Assembly (NCBI RefSeq): GCF_002950945.1
Contig: NZ_CP012673.1
Location: 2,604,001 to 2,668,000, forward strand
From: Sorangium cellulosum
GTDB taxonomy: Bacteria; Myxococcota_A; Polyangia; Polyangiales; Polyangiaceae
Direction: 5' to 3'
Length of the DNA: 64,000 nucleotides
Both the position numbers and the translations under genes were made by a program. Each line of letters starts with the position of its first letter. The first letter of the stretch is position 1. Shown in pieces: positions 34,277-44,628 of this stretch. Below the pieces are notes generated by a model. It did not search any database. It worked only from the letters and a program-made list of their open reading frames with translations, and had not been told where the DNA came from.

Positions 34277-36226
34277 CTACTCCGGCCCCACCGCCGCCGC
34301 CGCGCCCTGCGCCGCCGCCGCGCCCTGCGCCGGCGCGGGCTCGCTGTCCGAGAAGTCGACGTCGATCCCGACGATCTTCATCAGGCGGAGCGCGTTCGCG
34401 GTCGTCACCACGCCGGCCTTCAGCTTGTAGTCGAAGCTCATCTTGTCCTCGATCACGAGCTCCTCGAAGTGCATGTTGCGCACGCGGCCGGAGGTCTCCT
34501 GCTCCAGCACGGAGAGGCCCATGTCGTGGGACGACACCGCGCCGATGGCCCCGCGCTCCACGAGGTGCCGCACGACCGCCCTGGCCCCGATCTGGCGCTC
34601 CCGCGCGTTCGTGCCGTGGAGGATCTCGTCGAGCAGGAACAGCACCCGCTCGCCCGCGTTCGCGCCGTCGACGACGCGCTTCAGGCGGGTGAGCTCGGCG
34701 TAGAAGTGCGAGACCCCGTGCTCGAGCGAGTCCTTGATCCGCATGCTCGTCCGGACGCGGACCGGCGACAGCGCGAGCGACGACGCGCAGACCGGCGCGC
34801 CCGCGAGGGCGAGCACGGCGTTCACGCCGATCGCGCGCAGCAGCGTGCTCTTGCCCGACATGTTCGAGCCCGTCACGAGCAGCGCCGCGCCCGCGCCCCG
34901 CAGCGCCACGTCGTTCGTCACCCGGCGGTCGCGCGGCAGGAGCGGGTGGCCGAGCCCGGTCGCCTCGAAGCGGGGCTCGCCGTCCGTCACCGCCGGGTAG
35001 GCGTAGTCCGGGTTCTCGTGCGCGAACGTCGCGAGGCTCGCCAGCGCCTCGACCTCGCCGAGCGCCCGCATCCACACCTGCACGTGCCGGCCCGCGCGCA
35101 GCTTCCACCGCTCGAGGGCGAGCGCGCACCACACGTCCCAGAGCAGGAAGAGGTCGGCGACGAGGTGGATCAGCCCGCTGTGGCGCAGATCGGAGTAGCC
35201 CACCCGCGTCTCGAGCGCCGTCATCTCCCGCGACGCGAGCGCCCCGGTCGGCCCCACGAGCGCCGCCCGGAGCGCCCCGAGGCGCGCCGACGAGAACGCC
35301 TGCTGCTCGATGCAGGCGAGGATCGGCCGGTACCGCGCGAACGGCGCCTCGCGCGACGACGCCACGGTGAGGATCGGCTCGATCGCCGGCCGCAGCGCGA
35401 CCAGCACGAGGATCTGGAGCCCGAACGGGACGAGCCACACGTGGCGCAGGAGGCCGAGCGTCTCCGCGGGGATGAACCGCGGCGCCGCGAGCGCCGCCAG
35501 CGTCAGCGGCACCAGCACCTTCGCCGCGGTCACGAGCGCCCTCACGCGGGCACCGCCGGCGGTGCGCCCCTCCGGCCCGATCAGCGCCGGCGGCGCCTCG
35601 GCCCACGCGATGAGCGGACCGGCCTCGCGCCCGCGCGCGCCCGCCTGCATCCCCACCACGGCGAGCTCTTCCCGGAACGCGGCGAGGCCGGCGAGCTCGC
35701 GCACCGCCTCCTGCCGCGCCGCCACGTCGGCCGCCGACGCCGGCGCCGTCAGCCAGCCCGCCAGCGTGGCCTCGCCCTCGCCGGTCTGGGCGACGTCGAG
35801 CAGCTGGAACAGCGACGCCTGCCCGAAGACGTCGAGATCCCCCGCGTAGTCGTGGTCCGCCTCGGCGAAGCGCTCGCCCTGCTCCGGGAAATCGGCGATG
35901 TCGCCGGCGACGCGCCGCTTCCCCCGCACGTAGAGCCCGATCCGCTGCTCGAGCTCCGTCATCCGGGTGACGAGGCGCGCGTGCGCGACCAGCAACCCGA
36001 GGAACACCACGGCCACCGCCCCGGCAGCGTACGCGACCGTGCGCGGCGCCTCGCCGAAGAGCGCGAACCCCCCGCCCACGGCCGCGGCCACGAAGGTCAC
36101 CCCGCGCAGCAGCGAGAACGCCCTCGACCGGCGCTCGAGGGCGCTCGCCTCCGCGCGCAGCACGGCCAGGCGGTCGTCGTAGGCGGAGAGGACGCGCTGC
36201 GCAACAGAGCTCGGGGGGTGCTCCAC
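34277..36226 (-). CDS. Membrane-anchored MutS-family ATPase
   Basis: About 649 residues from a GTG at 36226 (start uncertain). The N-terminal part has a helical hairpin ([39 protein letters not shown]) and a second pair near residues 240-290. The C-terminal MutS ATPase has Walker [17 protein letters not shown], the [14 protein letters not shown] signature, Walker [12 protein letters not shown] and VSSHDMGL. There is no mismatch-recognition domain. It belongs to the 'MutS-related with TM helices' proteins common in Bacteroidetes and myxobacteria, function unknown. The tail is an AQGAAAA repeat. It is probably not a repair protein. Confidence 0.88.
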   Translation of the reverse strand: MEHPPSSVAQRVLSAYDDRLAVLRAEASALERRSRAFSLLRGVTFVAAAVGGGFALFGEAPRTVAYAAGAVAVVFLGLLVAHARLVTRMTELEQRIGLYVRGKRRVAGDIADFPEQGERFAEADHDYAGDLDVFGQASLFQLLDVAQTGEGEATLAGWLTAPASAADVAARQEAVRELAGLAAFREELAVVGMQAGARGREAGPLIAWAEAPPALIGPEGRTAGGARVRALVTAAKVLVPLTLAALAAPRFIPAETLGLLRHVWLVPFGLQILVLVALRPAIEPILTVASSREAPFARYRPILACIEQQAFSSARLGALRAALVGPTGALASREMTALETRVGYSDLRHSGLIHLVADLFLLWDVWCALALERWKLRAGRHVQVWMRALGEVEALASLATFAHENPDYAYPAVTDGEPRFEATGLGHPLLPRDRRVTNDVALRGAGAALLVTGSNMSGKSTLLRAIGVNAVLALAGAPVCASSLALSPVRVRTSMRIKDSLEHGVSHFYAELTRLKRVVDGANAGERVLFLLDEILHGTNARERQIGARAVVRHLVERGAIGAVSSHDMGLSVLEQETSGRVRNMHFEELVIEDKMSFDYKLKAGVVTTANALRLMKIVGIDVDFSDSEPAPAQGAAAAQGAAAAVGPE

Positions 36227-36333
36227 AGGCCGGTGTCCATAGGCCACCGCCGGCCGTGCAGCCAGCGGAGAGGCGCGGCGGCGCCAGGGGGGGTCACGAA
36301 AGCTTTGAAGCGTCCTGCCTGGCAGCCCGTACA

Positions 36334-37332
36334 ATGGCCGCCATGGACCAGAACCTGCTGGAGCGCCTCAAGGCGTACACCGTGGTCGTCGCCGACACCG
36401 GCGACATCAACTCGATCGAGAAGTACCGCCCGCAAGACGCGACGACGAACCCGTCGCTCATCACGGCGGCGGCCCAGATGTCCGAGTACGCCGACATCGT
36501 GGGCGGCGCCCTCGCGTGGGCCCGGAAGGAGGCGGGCCAGGGCAGCGACCCGGCCGCGGTCGTCAACCTCGCCTTCGACCGGCTCGCCGTCGATTTCGGC
36601 CTGCGCATCCTCGCGATCGTCCCGGGCCGGGTGTCGACCGAGGTCGACGCGCGCCTCTCCTACGACACCCAGGCGACGGTCGAGAAGGGCCGCCGCATCA
36701 TCCGCCTCTACGAGGAGGCCGGCGCCTCGCGCGAGCGCGTCCTCATCAAGATCGCCTCGACCTGGGAGGGCATCCGCGCCGCGGAGATCCTCGAGAAGGA
36801 GGGGATCCACTGCAACCTGACGCTGCTCTTCGGGCTGCACCAGGCCATCGCGTGCGCCGAGGCGGGCGCGACGCTCATCTCGCCGTTCGTCGGGCGCATC
36901 CTCGACTGGTACCTGAAGGACACGGGCCGCAAGAGCTACGCGCCGGCCGAGGACCCGGGCGTCGTCTCGGTCACGCGCATCTACAACTACTACAAGCACC
37001 ACGGCTACAAGACCGAGGTGATGGGCGCGAGCTTCAGGAACCTCGACGAGATCAAGGAGCTCGCGGGCTGCGACCTGCTCACGATCGCCCCGAAGCTGCT
37101 CGCCGAGCTCGCCTCCGCGCGCGGCGAGCTTCCCAGGAAGCTCGACCCCGAGGCGGCGCGCAGCATGAACATCGAGAAGATCGCGATGGATGAGGCGACG
37201 TTCCGGGCGATGCACGAGGCCGACCGGATGGCGAACGAGAAGCTCAGCGAGGGCATCGACGGCTTCGCGAAGGCGCTCGCCACGCTCGAGGGCCTGCTCC
37301 TCGAGCGCCTCCAGAAGGGCACCGCCTCCTAA
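36334..37332 (+). CDS. tal: Transaldolase (TalB type)
   Basis: 332 residues from 36334 (ATG at 36343 is equally plausible). [29 protein letters not shown], and [12 protein letters not shown] with the Schiff-base Lys139 (K132 in E. coli numbering) are present. [19 protein letters not shown] and [12 protein letters not shown] complete the class I transaldolase signature. The enzyme transfers dihydroxyacetone units between sedoheptulose-7-P and glyceraldehyde-3-P in the pentose phosphate pathway. It is cytoplasmic and divergent from the MutS-like gene. No other pentose phosphate gene is nearby. Confidence 0.97.
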   Translation: MAAMDQNLLERLKAYTVVVADTGDINSIEKYRPQDATTNPSLITAAAQMSEYADIVGGALAWARKEAGQGSDPAAVVNLAFDRLAVDFGLRILAIVPGRVSTEVDARLSYDTQATVEKGRRIIRLYEEAGASRERVLIKIASTWEGIRAAEILEKEGIHCNLTLLFGLHQAIACAEAGATLISPFVGRILDWYLKDTGRKSYAPAEDPGVVSVTRIYNYYKHHGYKTEVMGASFRNLDEIKELAGCDLLTIAPKLLAELASARGELPRKLDPEAARSMNIEKIAMDEATFRAMHEADRMANEKLSEGIDGFAKALATLEGLLLERLQKGTAS

Positions 37333-37649
37333 CCTCCCGGCGAGGCCTCTCCTTCCGGCGAGCTCTCGCCGCGATGCCCGGCGCCGCGGCGGCTCGACGC
37401 GCCCGCCGCGTGTGCCGCGCCGCGCCCTGCACGCCGCGTCAGGGCGTGGAGCGCGTGGAGCGCGTGGAGCGCGGGGCGGAGGAGGGAGGGCCGGCTTGCG
37501 TGGGGGCCTCCCGGTCTCCTAGGATCAGGGTTCACGGATCGCTCTCCGGGCCGCCCTTGGCTGCGCGCGACCGCGGGTGAGGGGGGTGCTCCGCGCGAGA
37601 GGCCCGCCGGCGGCGCGGTCCGTGGCGTCCGTCTACCGAGGAGGCGACC
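37333..37649. other. 317-bp intergenic region with short GCGTGGAGC repeats
   Basis: Between tal and the methyltransferase gene, on the same strand. Three tandem 9-bp GCGTGGAGC units lie at about 37444-37470. The 3' side should carry the promoter of the three-gene surface-glycan-like cassette; GAGGAGGC sits before the ATG at 37650. No gene or large inverted repeat was seen. Confidence 0.5.
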
Positions 37650-38432
37650 ATGCAGCTCACGTCGCAGGACTACTGGGAGGAGCACTGGCAAAAGCACCTC
37701 AGCGCCGCGGACCTGAGCGGCGGCTTCGAGCTCTACGACGACATCGCTCCCTTCCTGCCGCGCGGAGAGGACGTGTCGTTCCTCGAGATCGGCTGTGCGC
37801 CCGGCCGCATCCTCGCCGAGTTCTGCGGGCGCCTCGGGTTCACCGCCTACGGCCTCGACTACGCCGGCGACCCCTCGATCATCGAGCAGGCGCTCACGGC
37901 GCGCGGCATCAGGCTCGGCAAGGTCGAGAAGGGGGACTTCTTCTCCTGGAACCCGGGCGAAAAATTCGATATCGTTGCTTCCTTCGGGTTCATCGAGCAC
38001 TTCGATGACGCGGCGGCGGTGGTCGATCGGCACTTCGAGATGGTGAAGCCGGGGGGCATGGTGGTGGTGTCGATGCCGAACTTCGCCGGCGGGCAGAAGG
38101 CGCTCCACTGGCTGTTCGATCGCCGGAACCTGGACGGCCACAACACCCGGATCATGAACGTGCCGTTCCTCGAGGCCGCCGCCCGCCGCAACCGCGCCGA
38201 GATCGTCCAGGCCCGTTACACCGGCGGCCACTTCGATTTCTGGCTGGACAGGGCGGCGCCGCTCCTGGCGCGGCGTGTCGTCTGGCGCCTCGTTCCGCCC
38301 ATCCAGGCGCTTGCGCGCTGGATGGTCCCCGGCGAGGTGAACCCCTGGTTTTCCCCCTACCTCTTCGCCATCTACAGGGCACCCGTGTCCGCCGGGGGGG
38401 GAGCCCGACGCGTGATCCGCTCCGATGCATGA
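37650..38432 (+). CDS. Class I SAM-dependent methyltransferase
   Basis: 260 residues. VSFLEIGCAPGRILAEF is the SAM-binding glycine loop (an E/DxGxxxG variant), FDIVASFGFIEHF the motif II region, and MVKPGGMVVVSMPNF motif III. N- and C-terminal flanks (YWEEHWQKHL; WFSPYLFAIYRA) resemble glycan- or lipid-associated methyltransferases. It overlaps the next methyltransferase by 8 bp, so the three genes to 40312 form one operon. Confidence 0.88.
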   Translation: MQLTSQDYWEEHWQKHLSAADLSGGFELYDDIAPFLPRGEDVSFLEIGCAPGRILAEFCGRLGFTAYGLDYAGDPSIIEQALTARGIRLGKVEKGDFFSWNPGEKFDIVASFGFIEHFDDAAAVVDRHFEMVKPGGMVVVSMPNFAGGQKALHWLFDRRNLDGHNTRIMNVPFLEAAARRNRAEIVQARYTGGHFDFWLDRAAPLLARRVVWRLVPPIQALARWMVPGEVNPWFSPYLFAIYRAPVSAGGGARRVIRSDA

Positions 38433-39273
38433 TCCCAGCGCAAGCCCCCTCTCCCCTCCGACCGTCCAGGACGCGGACGCCGACCGCCGCTTCCGCGAGT
38501 GTGTGCGGCGCCACGGCTGGGACCCGGACCACAAGTTCCTAGGCGGGTACGTCGACTGGGAGTGGCGCCACAGCCGCCATGCCTACGACGACCTCTTCAC
38601 GTCGGTCCGGGGCAAGAAGGTGCTCGAGTTCGGCTGCCACCTCGGCGGGACCGCGGTGGTGCTCGCGACGCTCGGCGCGGAGGTGACCGCGGTGGACGTC
38701 GACCCCAGGTTCGTCGAGCTGACGCAGCTGAACGTCGAGCGCCACGGCGTGGCGGAGCGGGTGCGGGTCGCCCACGTCCCCGACACGACCCACATGCCGT
38801 TCGCCGACGAGACGTTCGAGCTCGTCTCCTGCAACAGCGTGCTCGAGTACGTGGAGCCCGGCCGCCTGCCCGGGGTCCAGCGCGAGATCGACCGGGTGCT
38901 CGCGCGGTGGGGGTTCATCGTCATCCTGGGCACGAGCAACCGCCTCTGGCCGACCGACATCCACAGCCGCCGCTTCCTGATGAACTACGTGCCTCGCCGC
39001 CTGCACGGGCTCTTCCCCGGCAGGCCGGTGCACAGCGTGTTCCCCTGGGAGCTCCGGCGCGGCTTCGGCGACTACGCGGACATCTCGAAGCAAGATCAAG
39101 GCCGGCTGATCGTCGATTTGAAGGCCAAGATGGGGATGACCGGGCCGCGCCTCGCGGCCTTCTCTGCGGCGAACTGGCTGCTCAGGCCGATCGGGCTCCA
39201 CGTGGGCTTCGTGTCGCCGACGATCACGATGATTCTTCAGAAGCGGGTTGGGAGAGGAGCTGGCGATGGCTGA
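38425..39273 (+). CDS. Class I SAM-dependent methyltransferase
   Basis: 282 residues. VLEFGCHLGGTAVVLATLGAEVTAVDVD is the SAM site; the segment FELVSCNSVLEYVEPGRL and WGFIVILGTSNRLWP give motifs II and III. The N-terminus (ECVRRHGWDPDHKFLGGYVDWEWRH) resembles methyltransferases in cell-surface polysaccharide clusters. It overlaps both neighbours by 8 bp (38425-38432 and 39266-39273). It may methylate a sugar nucleotide or lipid-linked glycan (inference). Confidence 0.87.
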   Translation: MHDPSASPLSPPTVQDADADRRFRECVRRHGWDPDHKFLGGYVDWEWRHSRHAYDDLFTSVRGKKVLEFGCHLGGTAVVLATLGAEVTAVDVDPRFVELTQLNVERHGVAERVRVAHVPDTTHMPFADETFELVSCNSVLEYVEPGRLPGVQREIDRVLARWGFIVILGTSNRLWPTDIHSRRFLMNYVPRRLHGLFPGRPVHSVFPWELRRGFGDYADISKQDQGRLIVDLKAKMGMTGPRLAAFSAANWLLRPIGLHVGFVSPTITMILQKRVGRGAGDG

Positions 39274-40312
39274 CGATAGGACGCGGGTATACATTACCGT
39301 GGATGTGGAATGCGCCGAAGAGCGCGTCGAGGGCGACAGCAAGTCTCCCGCGATGGGCTACGACCTCCGCATCTGGGGCCGCTTCGTCAACCAGCGCGAG
39401 CCCCTCGGGATCGAGCTCATCATGCGCGAGCTCGAGGCGTGCGGTCAGCGCGGGACGTTCTTCGTCGAGGCGATCGGCTCGTACAGCTTCGGGATGGAAG
39501 GGCTGACGAGCGTGTGCCAGGCGCTGCACGGCCGCGGCCACGACGTGCAGCTGCACGTGCACCCCGTGCAGCGGCGCGCCGACTGGCACACCCGGGGCGA
39601 GCAACGCGTCTCGGACGACATCGCCGACTACCCGGTCGAGGAGCAGGCGCGGCTCTTGCTCGAGGGGCGCGACCTCCTCGTGCGCGCGGGCGTCCCGGCG
39701 GCCGAGCTGCTCGGCTACCGCGCCGGCAACTTCGGCGCGAACAACGACACCTGGCGGGCGATGAAGCTCGCCGGGCTCGTGCTGAGCAGCAACTACAACC
39801 CCTGCTACTTCACCAAGAACTGCAAGATGCAGTATCCGGGCGCGCGGCTCGGCCTCTTCGAGACGCCCGAGAAGGGGGTATACGAGCTGCCGGTCTCGAA
39901 CTTCATCGAGCCGACGAAGCGCTTCCGGCACCTCCAGATCACGGCGGTGACGCTCAAGGAGATCAAGCACTGCCTGCTGCGCTACCGCGCCCTCGGGGTG
40001 CGGGAGGTCACGCTGGTCACCCACTCCTTCGAGTTCTATTTCCTGGACTCGGCGGCGGCGCGCCGCGGCTACCCGAACCGGCTCAACATGGAGCGGCTCC
40101 GCGGCCTCTGCCGCTTCCTGCAGGAGAACTCGAAGGACTTCGAGGTCGACACCGTGGGCGGGCTCGCGCGCCGGCTCGCGGACGCGGCGCCCGAGGAGCG
40201 GGACAGCGCTCCCCCGTCCCTCGAGTTCCCCCAGTCGAGCGCCATCCACCACGCCCGCCGCGTCGTCGAGCAGGCCTACAAGCGCGTCGCGCAGCGGCTC
40301 AACTTCCGGTAG
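39266..40312 (+). CDS. Polysaccharide deacetylase-like protein
   Basis: 348 residues from the ATG at 39266, with GAGGAGC upstream inside the previous gene. VYITVDVECAEE gives the catalytic-base/metal Asp of motif 1, RGTFFVEAIG the second strand, HDVQLHVHPVQRRADWH the H-x-H metal motif, LLGYRAGNFGANNDT the RxxNF motif 3, and LVTHSFEF motif 5. All NodB-fold motifs are present in variant form. It is larger than typical NodB domains, resembling WalW-type proteins. It should deacetylate an amino-sugar polymer or lipid-linked sugar, in keeping with the two upstream methyltransferases. Confidence 0.87.
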   Translation: MADDRTRVYITVDVECAEERVEGDSKSPAMGYDLRIWGRFVNQREPLGIELIMRELEACGQRGTFFVEAIGSYSFGMEGLTSVCQALHGRGHDVQLHVHPVQRRADWHTRGEQRVSDDIADYPVEEQARLLLEGRDLLVRAGVPAAELLGYRAGNFGANNDTWRAMKLAGLVLSSNYNPCYFTKNCKMQYPGARLGLFETPEKGVYELPVSNFIEPTKRFRHLQITAVTLKEIKHCLLRYRALGVREVTLVTHSFEFYFLDSAAARRGYPNRLNMERLRGLCRFLQENSKDFEVDTVGGLARRLADAAPEERDSAPPSLEFPQSSAIHHARRVVEQAYKRVAQRLNFR

Positions 40313-40418
40313 CCCGCCCGCGCCGGGGGGCCTCGCCCGCGCTCCCCGCGCGCCGCCCGTGCGCCGCCCACACGCCGATCACGCGCCGACCGGCGGCCGC
40401 CGGTGCTAAGTAGCGCCC

Positions 40419-41417
40419 ATGCGGCTCATCGGACAGATCCACATCACGCTCAAGGGCAGCATCGTCCAGCGCAACCCCACGGTCTGGGAGAAGTTCAAGC
40501 GAGGCTTCGGCGCCAGGGTGGACCTCGACACCGACCGGATGCGCGTCGAGCTCGAGGCCACCGCCGTGGTCGATCAGGTGAAGCGGGCGCTCGGCCGGCT
40601 GGGGGTCGGCAACGCGCTCTCGCTGGTCATCGACGACACCGTCATCTTCCAGGACACCGACGGCAAGCCGGACGATCTGCCGGATCTCATGCTCGCGCTG
40701 TCCGAGCACGCGTCGCTGTTCGGGCGCGGCTTTCGCGAGCTCAGGTTCGCCGCCGAGCACGAGGAGGCGGGGCTGCACCTCGTCATCGAGACGCGGGCCC
40801 GCACCGAGCACCTCCAGGACGAGCCGGCCGCGCTCGTCTCGATCGGCGGGCGCGTGCAGGACCTCGAGCCGCGCCGCGGCGAGTCCGGGGACGAGTACCG
40901 CCGCCGCGTCGAGCCCCTCACCAAGGACGCGGCGCTGTTCGAGGCGGCGCGGCTCCAGTTCGAATCCTTCGTCGGGCGGCTCGAGGACGCCCTCAAGGCG
41001 GCGATGCCGGAAGCGCGCGTGGAGCAGCACCACGCCGACGCCCGCGTGGTGCACGCGCCCGACGGCGACGGCGCGGCGCCGCACCCGGTCGGCCCCACGC
41101 ACCCGGGCTACGACCCGTTCATGGTCTATTACCCGCCGAGCCCGCTCGGGATGATGCTCGACGTGATGCTCATCTCGTCGTTCATGCACATGCTCTCCCC
41201 GCCCCACATCTTCGTGGTGAACCCGGCGGGCGCGACGCTCGGCACGGCGCAGGAGGCCGCCGCGAACCCCGACGTCCTGAACGCGGCCGATCGCGGCGGC
41301 GGCGACGACGAGGCGGACGACGGCGGCGACGACGAGGGCGGCGACGACGGCGATCCGTGGACCGACGACGGCGGCGGCGATGACGGCGGCGGCGATCTCG
41401 GCGATTTCGGCGACTGA
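40419..41417 (+). CDS. Hypothetical protein with Gly/Asp-rich acidic tail
   Basis: 332 residues from MRLIGQIHITLKGSIVQRNPTVWEKFKRGFG. The N-terminal 180 residues look alpha/beta and well folded. A hydrophobic segment near 240-260 (SPLGMMLDVMLISSFMHMLSPPHIFVVN) could be membrane-associated. The last 50 residues are almost entirely Gly/Asp (GDDGGGDLGDFGD), as in calcium-binding or phosphate-mimic tails. I do not recognise the family. It ends 157 bp before the ACP gene and may or may not belong to that cassette. Confidence 0.7.
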   Translation: MRLIGQIHITLKGSIVQRNPTVWEKFKRGFGARVDLDTDRMRVELEATAVVDQVKRALGRLGVGNALSLVIDDTVIFQDTDGKPDDLPDLMLALSEHASLFGRGFRELRFAAEHEEAGLHLVIETRARTEHLQDEPAALVSIGGRVQDLEPRRGESGDEYRRRVEPLTKDAALFEAARLQFESFVGRLEDALKAAMPEARVEQHHADARVVHAPDGDGAAPHPVGPTHPGYDPFMVYYPPSPLGMMLDVMLISSFMHMLSPPHIFVVNPAGATLGTAQEAAANPDVLNAADRGGGDDEADDGGDDEGGDDGDPWTDDGGGDDGGGDLGDFGD

Positions 41418-41574
41418 CCTGCTCGCGCAGCGGACGAGCGAGCTCGTCCGGCTATGGACGACGCTGGGCAGGCGTGATACCCGCCCAGGACGGCCGTGAC
41501 CGGCGCCGGCGCTGGAGTGCATCGCGCTGGCGCGCCGAGGGTCGCGCGCGCCGAACCCCGAGCAGGAGAGCGCG

Positions 41575-41913
41575 ATGAACAGAAGCGAGGCGGCGCCGAG
41601 CGGGCAGCCGAAGTCGGCGGACGCGGGAGATCCCGAGATCGCCCGCGAGATCCGGACCATCATTGCACAGCGATGCGGAATGAGCGTCGAGGCCGTGACG
41701 CCCGACCTCTCTCTCGAGAACGGCCTCGGCGTCGATTCGCTGGCGCTCATCGAGATCAATGTCGCCCTGGAGGAGCGATTCCAGATCGTGGCGCCCGATT
41801 TCGCCGCGCCGGATCAGGCCCAGATCCACACCGTCGGCGACGTCATTGCGTTCGTGCAGGCGCAGCTCGCGGCGCGCCCCGGCGCCGGCGCCGTTCGGGG
41901 AGGCGCGCCGTGA
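41575..41913 (+). CDS. Acyl carrier protein
   Basis: 112 residues. The phosphopantetheine site is GLGVDSLALIEIN with Ser55, in a classic four-helix ACP (EIAREIRTIIAQRCGMSVEAV start; TVGDVIAFVQAQL end). The N-terminal 20 residues and C-terminal 12 are disordered extensions. Its stop overlaps the methyltransferase GTG by 4 bp, which places it first in an ACP-methyltransferase-acyl-AMP ligase cassette. This is a stand-alone ACP for a specialised lipid or peptide product, not the housekeeping AcpP (inference from context). Confidence 0.93.
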   Translation: MNRSEAAPSGQPKSADAGDPEIAREIRTIIAQRCGMSVEAVTPDLSLENGLGVDSLALIEINVALEERFQIVAPDFAAPDQAQIHTVGDVIAFVQAQLAARPGAGAVRGGAP

Positions 41914-42854
41914 TCGCGGCGCGCACGCGCGCCGAGCGCGAGGCCGCCGCCCGCACGCCGGAGCAGCAGCGGGAGCACGAGCGCCGGGAGGTCGCCAGCC
42001 ATTACGAGAACGACCCGGAGATCTTCTCCATGGTCCTCGACAGCCGCCTCGCCTATGCGACGGGCATCTTCCTCGATCCCGCCGAGAGCCTCGAGACGGC
42101 GCAGGAGCGGAAGTTCGACTGGGTCCGCCGCGAGCTCGACATCCAGCCCGGGGAGCGCGTCCTCGACGTCGGGTGCGGCTGGGGCTCCAACCTCCTCTAC
42201 CTGGCCGAGCACACCGGCGGCAGCTTCCGGGGCGTCACGCTGAGCGACAAGCAGCGGCAGGAGGCGCTCCGCCGCGCCGACCGGGCGGGCGTCGCGGCCC
42301 GGGTCCAGATCGACCTCGCCCACGTCGAGGACCTCGACCTCGCGCCCGAGTCGCTCGACGCCGTGCTGTTCGTGGGCAGCATCGTGCACATGCACAACCG
42401 CGAGCGGATCCACCGGAAGATCGCCGCCGCGCTGCGCCCGGGCGGCAGGATGCTCATCTCCGACTGCTACTTCCCGGCGCGCGCCCGCGGCGACCGCGAG
42501 AGCTCCGCCACGCAGTACATCTTCGTCGAGGCGCTCGGCTACTGCCGCCTGATCTCGCTCGCCGAGGAGCTCGGGATGATCGAGCAGGCCGGGCTCGACG
42601 TCCGGCGGGTCGAGGATCTCACGAGCTCGTACGTGCACACGGTCGCCCGGTGGATCGACAACGTGCGCGTGAACCGCGCCAGGATCGAGGCGCGCGCGCC
42701 CGGCTTCTCGCGGCTGCTCCAGACGTACATGACCGTGGGCCGGCTCTCGTTCGCGCGCCGCACCGCGCTCGAGTACATGATCGTGGCGCAGAAGGCCGGC
42801 GGCCGCGAGCGCCTCGGCGTCGCGCCGTCCCCCGAGCCGAGGCGGGCCCCGTGA
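41910..42854 (+). CDS. SAM-dependent methyltransferase, cyclopropane-fatty-acid-synthase-like
   Basis: 314 residues from a GTG overlapping the ACP stop. EVASHYENDPEIFSMVLDSRLAYATGIF is the N-terminal hallmark of CFA/mycolic-acid methyltransferase-like enzymes, and ERVLDVGCGWGSNLLYLAEH is the SAM loop. VTLSDKQRQEA and ALRPGGRMLISDCYF follow. It resembles enzymes that methylate acyl chains or natural products on a carrier. It overlaps the ligase gene by 4 bp. The likely substrate is the acyl group on the adjacent ACP, which is inference. Confidence 0.9.
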   Translation: MIAARTRAEREAAARTPEQQREHERREVASHYENDPEIFSMVLDSRLAYATGIFLDPAESLETAQERKFDWVRRELDIQPGERVLDVGCGWGSNLLYLAEHTGGSFRGVTLSDKQRQEALRRADRAGVAARVQIDLAHVEDLDLAPESLDAVLFVGSIVHMHNRERIHRKIAAALRPGGRMLISDCYFPARARGDRESSATQYIFVEALGYCRLISLAEELGMIEQAGLDVRRVEDLTSSYVHTVARWIDNVRVNRARIEARAPGFSRLLQTYMTVGRLSFARRTALEYMIVAQKAGGRERLGVAPSPEPRRAP

Positions 42855-44585
42855 GCCGCGCGCCTGCCGCGCGGACCGCCGCGGGCCTGCTCCGGGCGCG
42901 GGCCGAGGCCACGCCGGATCGGCCCGGGTTCTACCACAAGGTGGAGGGGGAGTTCGTCGGGTGGTCCTGGGCGGAATACTGGCGCCGCGCGTGCGCCGCG
43001 GCCTCGGGCCTCGCCGCGGCCGGGGTCCGCCCGGGCGATCGTGTGCTCCTGCTCGTCACGGACGTCGAGGTGGCGGTGCCGTGCCTCTTCGGCGTCTGGG
43101 TGCTCGGCGCGGTGCCGATCCAGGTCGGCGTGCCGTACCGGCTCACCGACGTCGCGGCGTTCCTCGGCGAGCTCCGGCGCACGGCCGCCCGCGTCGGCGC
43201 GCGCGCTCGTCGTCTCGTCCGCGCTCCTCGGCTTCGCGCTGGGCCAGGGCGACGGCGCAGGCGACGGCGGCGCGGGCGACCTCGTGCTGCTCGCCGCCGA
43301 GCCGCTGCTCGCCGCGCCGCCCGCGGGCGCGCTGCCCGACCCCGACGCCGCGCCCGGCCCGGCGCTGATCCAGCTGACGAGCGGCAGCACCGGGCACCCG
43401 CGCGGCGTGGTCATCCCGCACGAACGGCTGATGCTGCACCTCGCCGCCATGAGCGAGCGGCTCCCGGTGCGCGGCGAGGGCGCGGGGGGCGTGTCGTGGC
43501 TGCCGCTCCACCACGACATGGGGCTGCTCGGCGGCCTGCTCTTCCCGCTCTTCAACGACTTCCCCGTGCACATGCTCTCGCCGCTCGAGTTCCGGACGCG
43601 GCCGTTCTCGTGGCTCGCGGACATGTCGCGCATCCGCGGCGTCATCTCGCTGGGGCCGCCGAGCGCGTACGCCATCTGCATCGGGCTCGCCCGCCGCGCC
43701 GCCGAGGCGGGTTTGGATCTCGGCGCCTGGCGCTGCGCGATGATCGGCGCCGAGCCGATCTCCCCCGCCTTGCTCCGCCGCTTCGCCGACGCGTTTGCGC
43801 CCTGCGGCTTCCGCCTCGAGGCGTTCTTCCCGGTCTATGGCCTGGCGGAGGCGACGGTCGCCGTGACCTTCCCCGAGCTCCTCGCGCCGCCGCGTGTGCT
43901 CACCGTCGATCGCGGCCTGCTCGAGCGCGAGGGCCGCGTCGAGCAGGCCGCGCCCGGCCCGCTCGCCCTGGAGCTCTGCGGCGTGGGCAGGCCGATCCCG
44001 CACACGGAGATCCGCGTCGTGGACGCCGCGCGTCGCCCCGTCCCCGAGCGCACGGTGGGGGAGATCGAGGTGCGCTCCGCGACCGCGATGGAGGGGTATT
44101 TCGACGACCCCGAGGCGACGGCCGAGGTGCTCGTGGACGGGTGGCTGCGCACGGGCGATCTCGGGTTCCTCGAGCAAGGCACGTTGTTCGTCACCGGGCG
44201 GAAGAAGGAGGTCATCATCAAGGGCGGGCACACCATGATCCCCGCCGTGATCGAGGAGATCGCGGCCCGGGTCGAGGGCGTCCGGGCCGGGTGTGTGGTC
44301 GCGGTCGGGCTCTATCTCGAGGAGCGCCAGACCGAGGCGGTCTACGTGGTCGCCGAGACACGCGCCGACGCCTCCGAGCACGCCGCCCTTGCGGAGCGTG
44401 TGAGGGAATCGTTGCGGTCGAACGGCGTCACCGTCGATCAGGTGGTGCTGGTCCCGCCGGGCGAGCTGCCCAAGACGACGAGCGGCAAGCTGCGCCGCAG
44501 CGAGGTGGCCGAGCGCCTCCGCGAGGGCGCGGGCAGGCCGCCGGGCGGCCAGATTTCGCGGGCGCCGCCGGGCGACGCGCGATAG
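42851..44585 (+). pseudogene. Fatty-acyl-AMP ligase-like (ANL) gene with a frameshift at a (GC)5 tract
   Basis: The N-terminal part (from GTG 42851: RAEATPDRPGFYHKVEGEF, GDRVLLLVTDVEVAVP) is in one frame up to about 43196. The rest is in another from about 43203 (ALVVSSALLGFALGQ, LIQLTSGSTGHPRGV, FFPVYGLAEATVAVT, TGDLGFLEQGTLFVTGRKKEVIIKGG, KTTSGKLRRSEVAERL). The switch lies in GCGCGCGCGC (43197-43206); one more GC pair would restore a single reading frame of about 578 residues. All ANL motifs are intact on either side. This could be a real null allele, phase variation or an assembly error. The enzyme would load an acyl group on the ACP. Confidence 0.85.
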
Positions 44586-44628
44586 ATCCCGGATTCGCTC
44601 TCCGGAGCGCAACCGAACGGGACCGTCC

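Noticed and set aside
36226..36334. Longer start (36334) for the MutS-like ATPase
   Set aside because: It would overlap the divergent transaldolase start and adds a Pro/Arg-rich stretch. The GTG at 36226 is preferred, though its ribosome site is weak.
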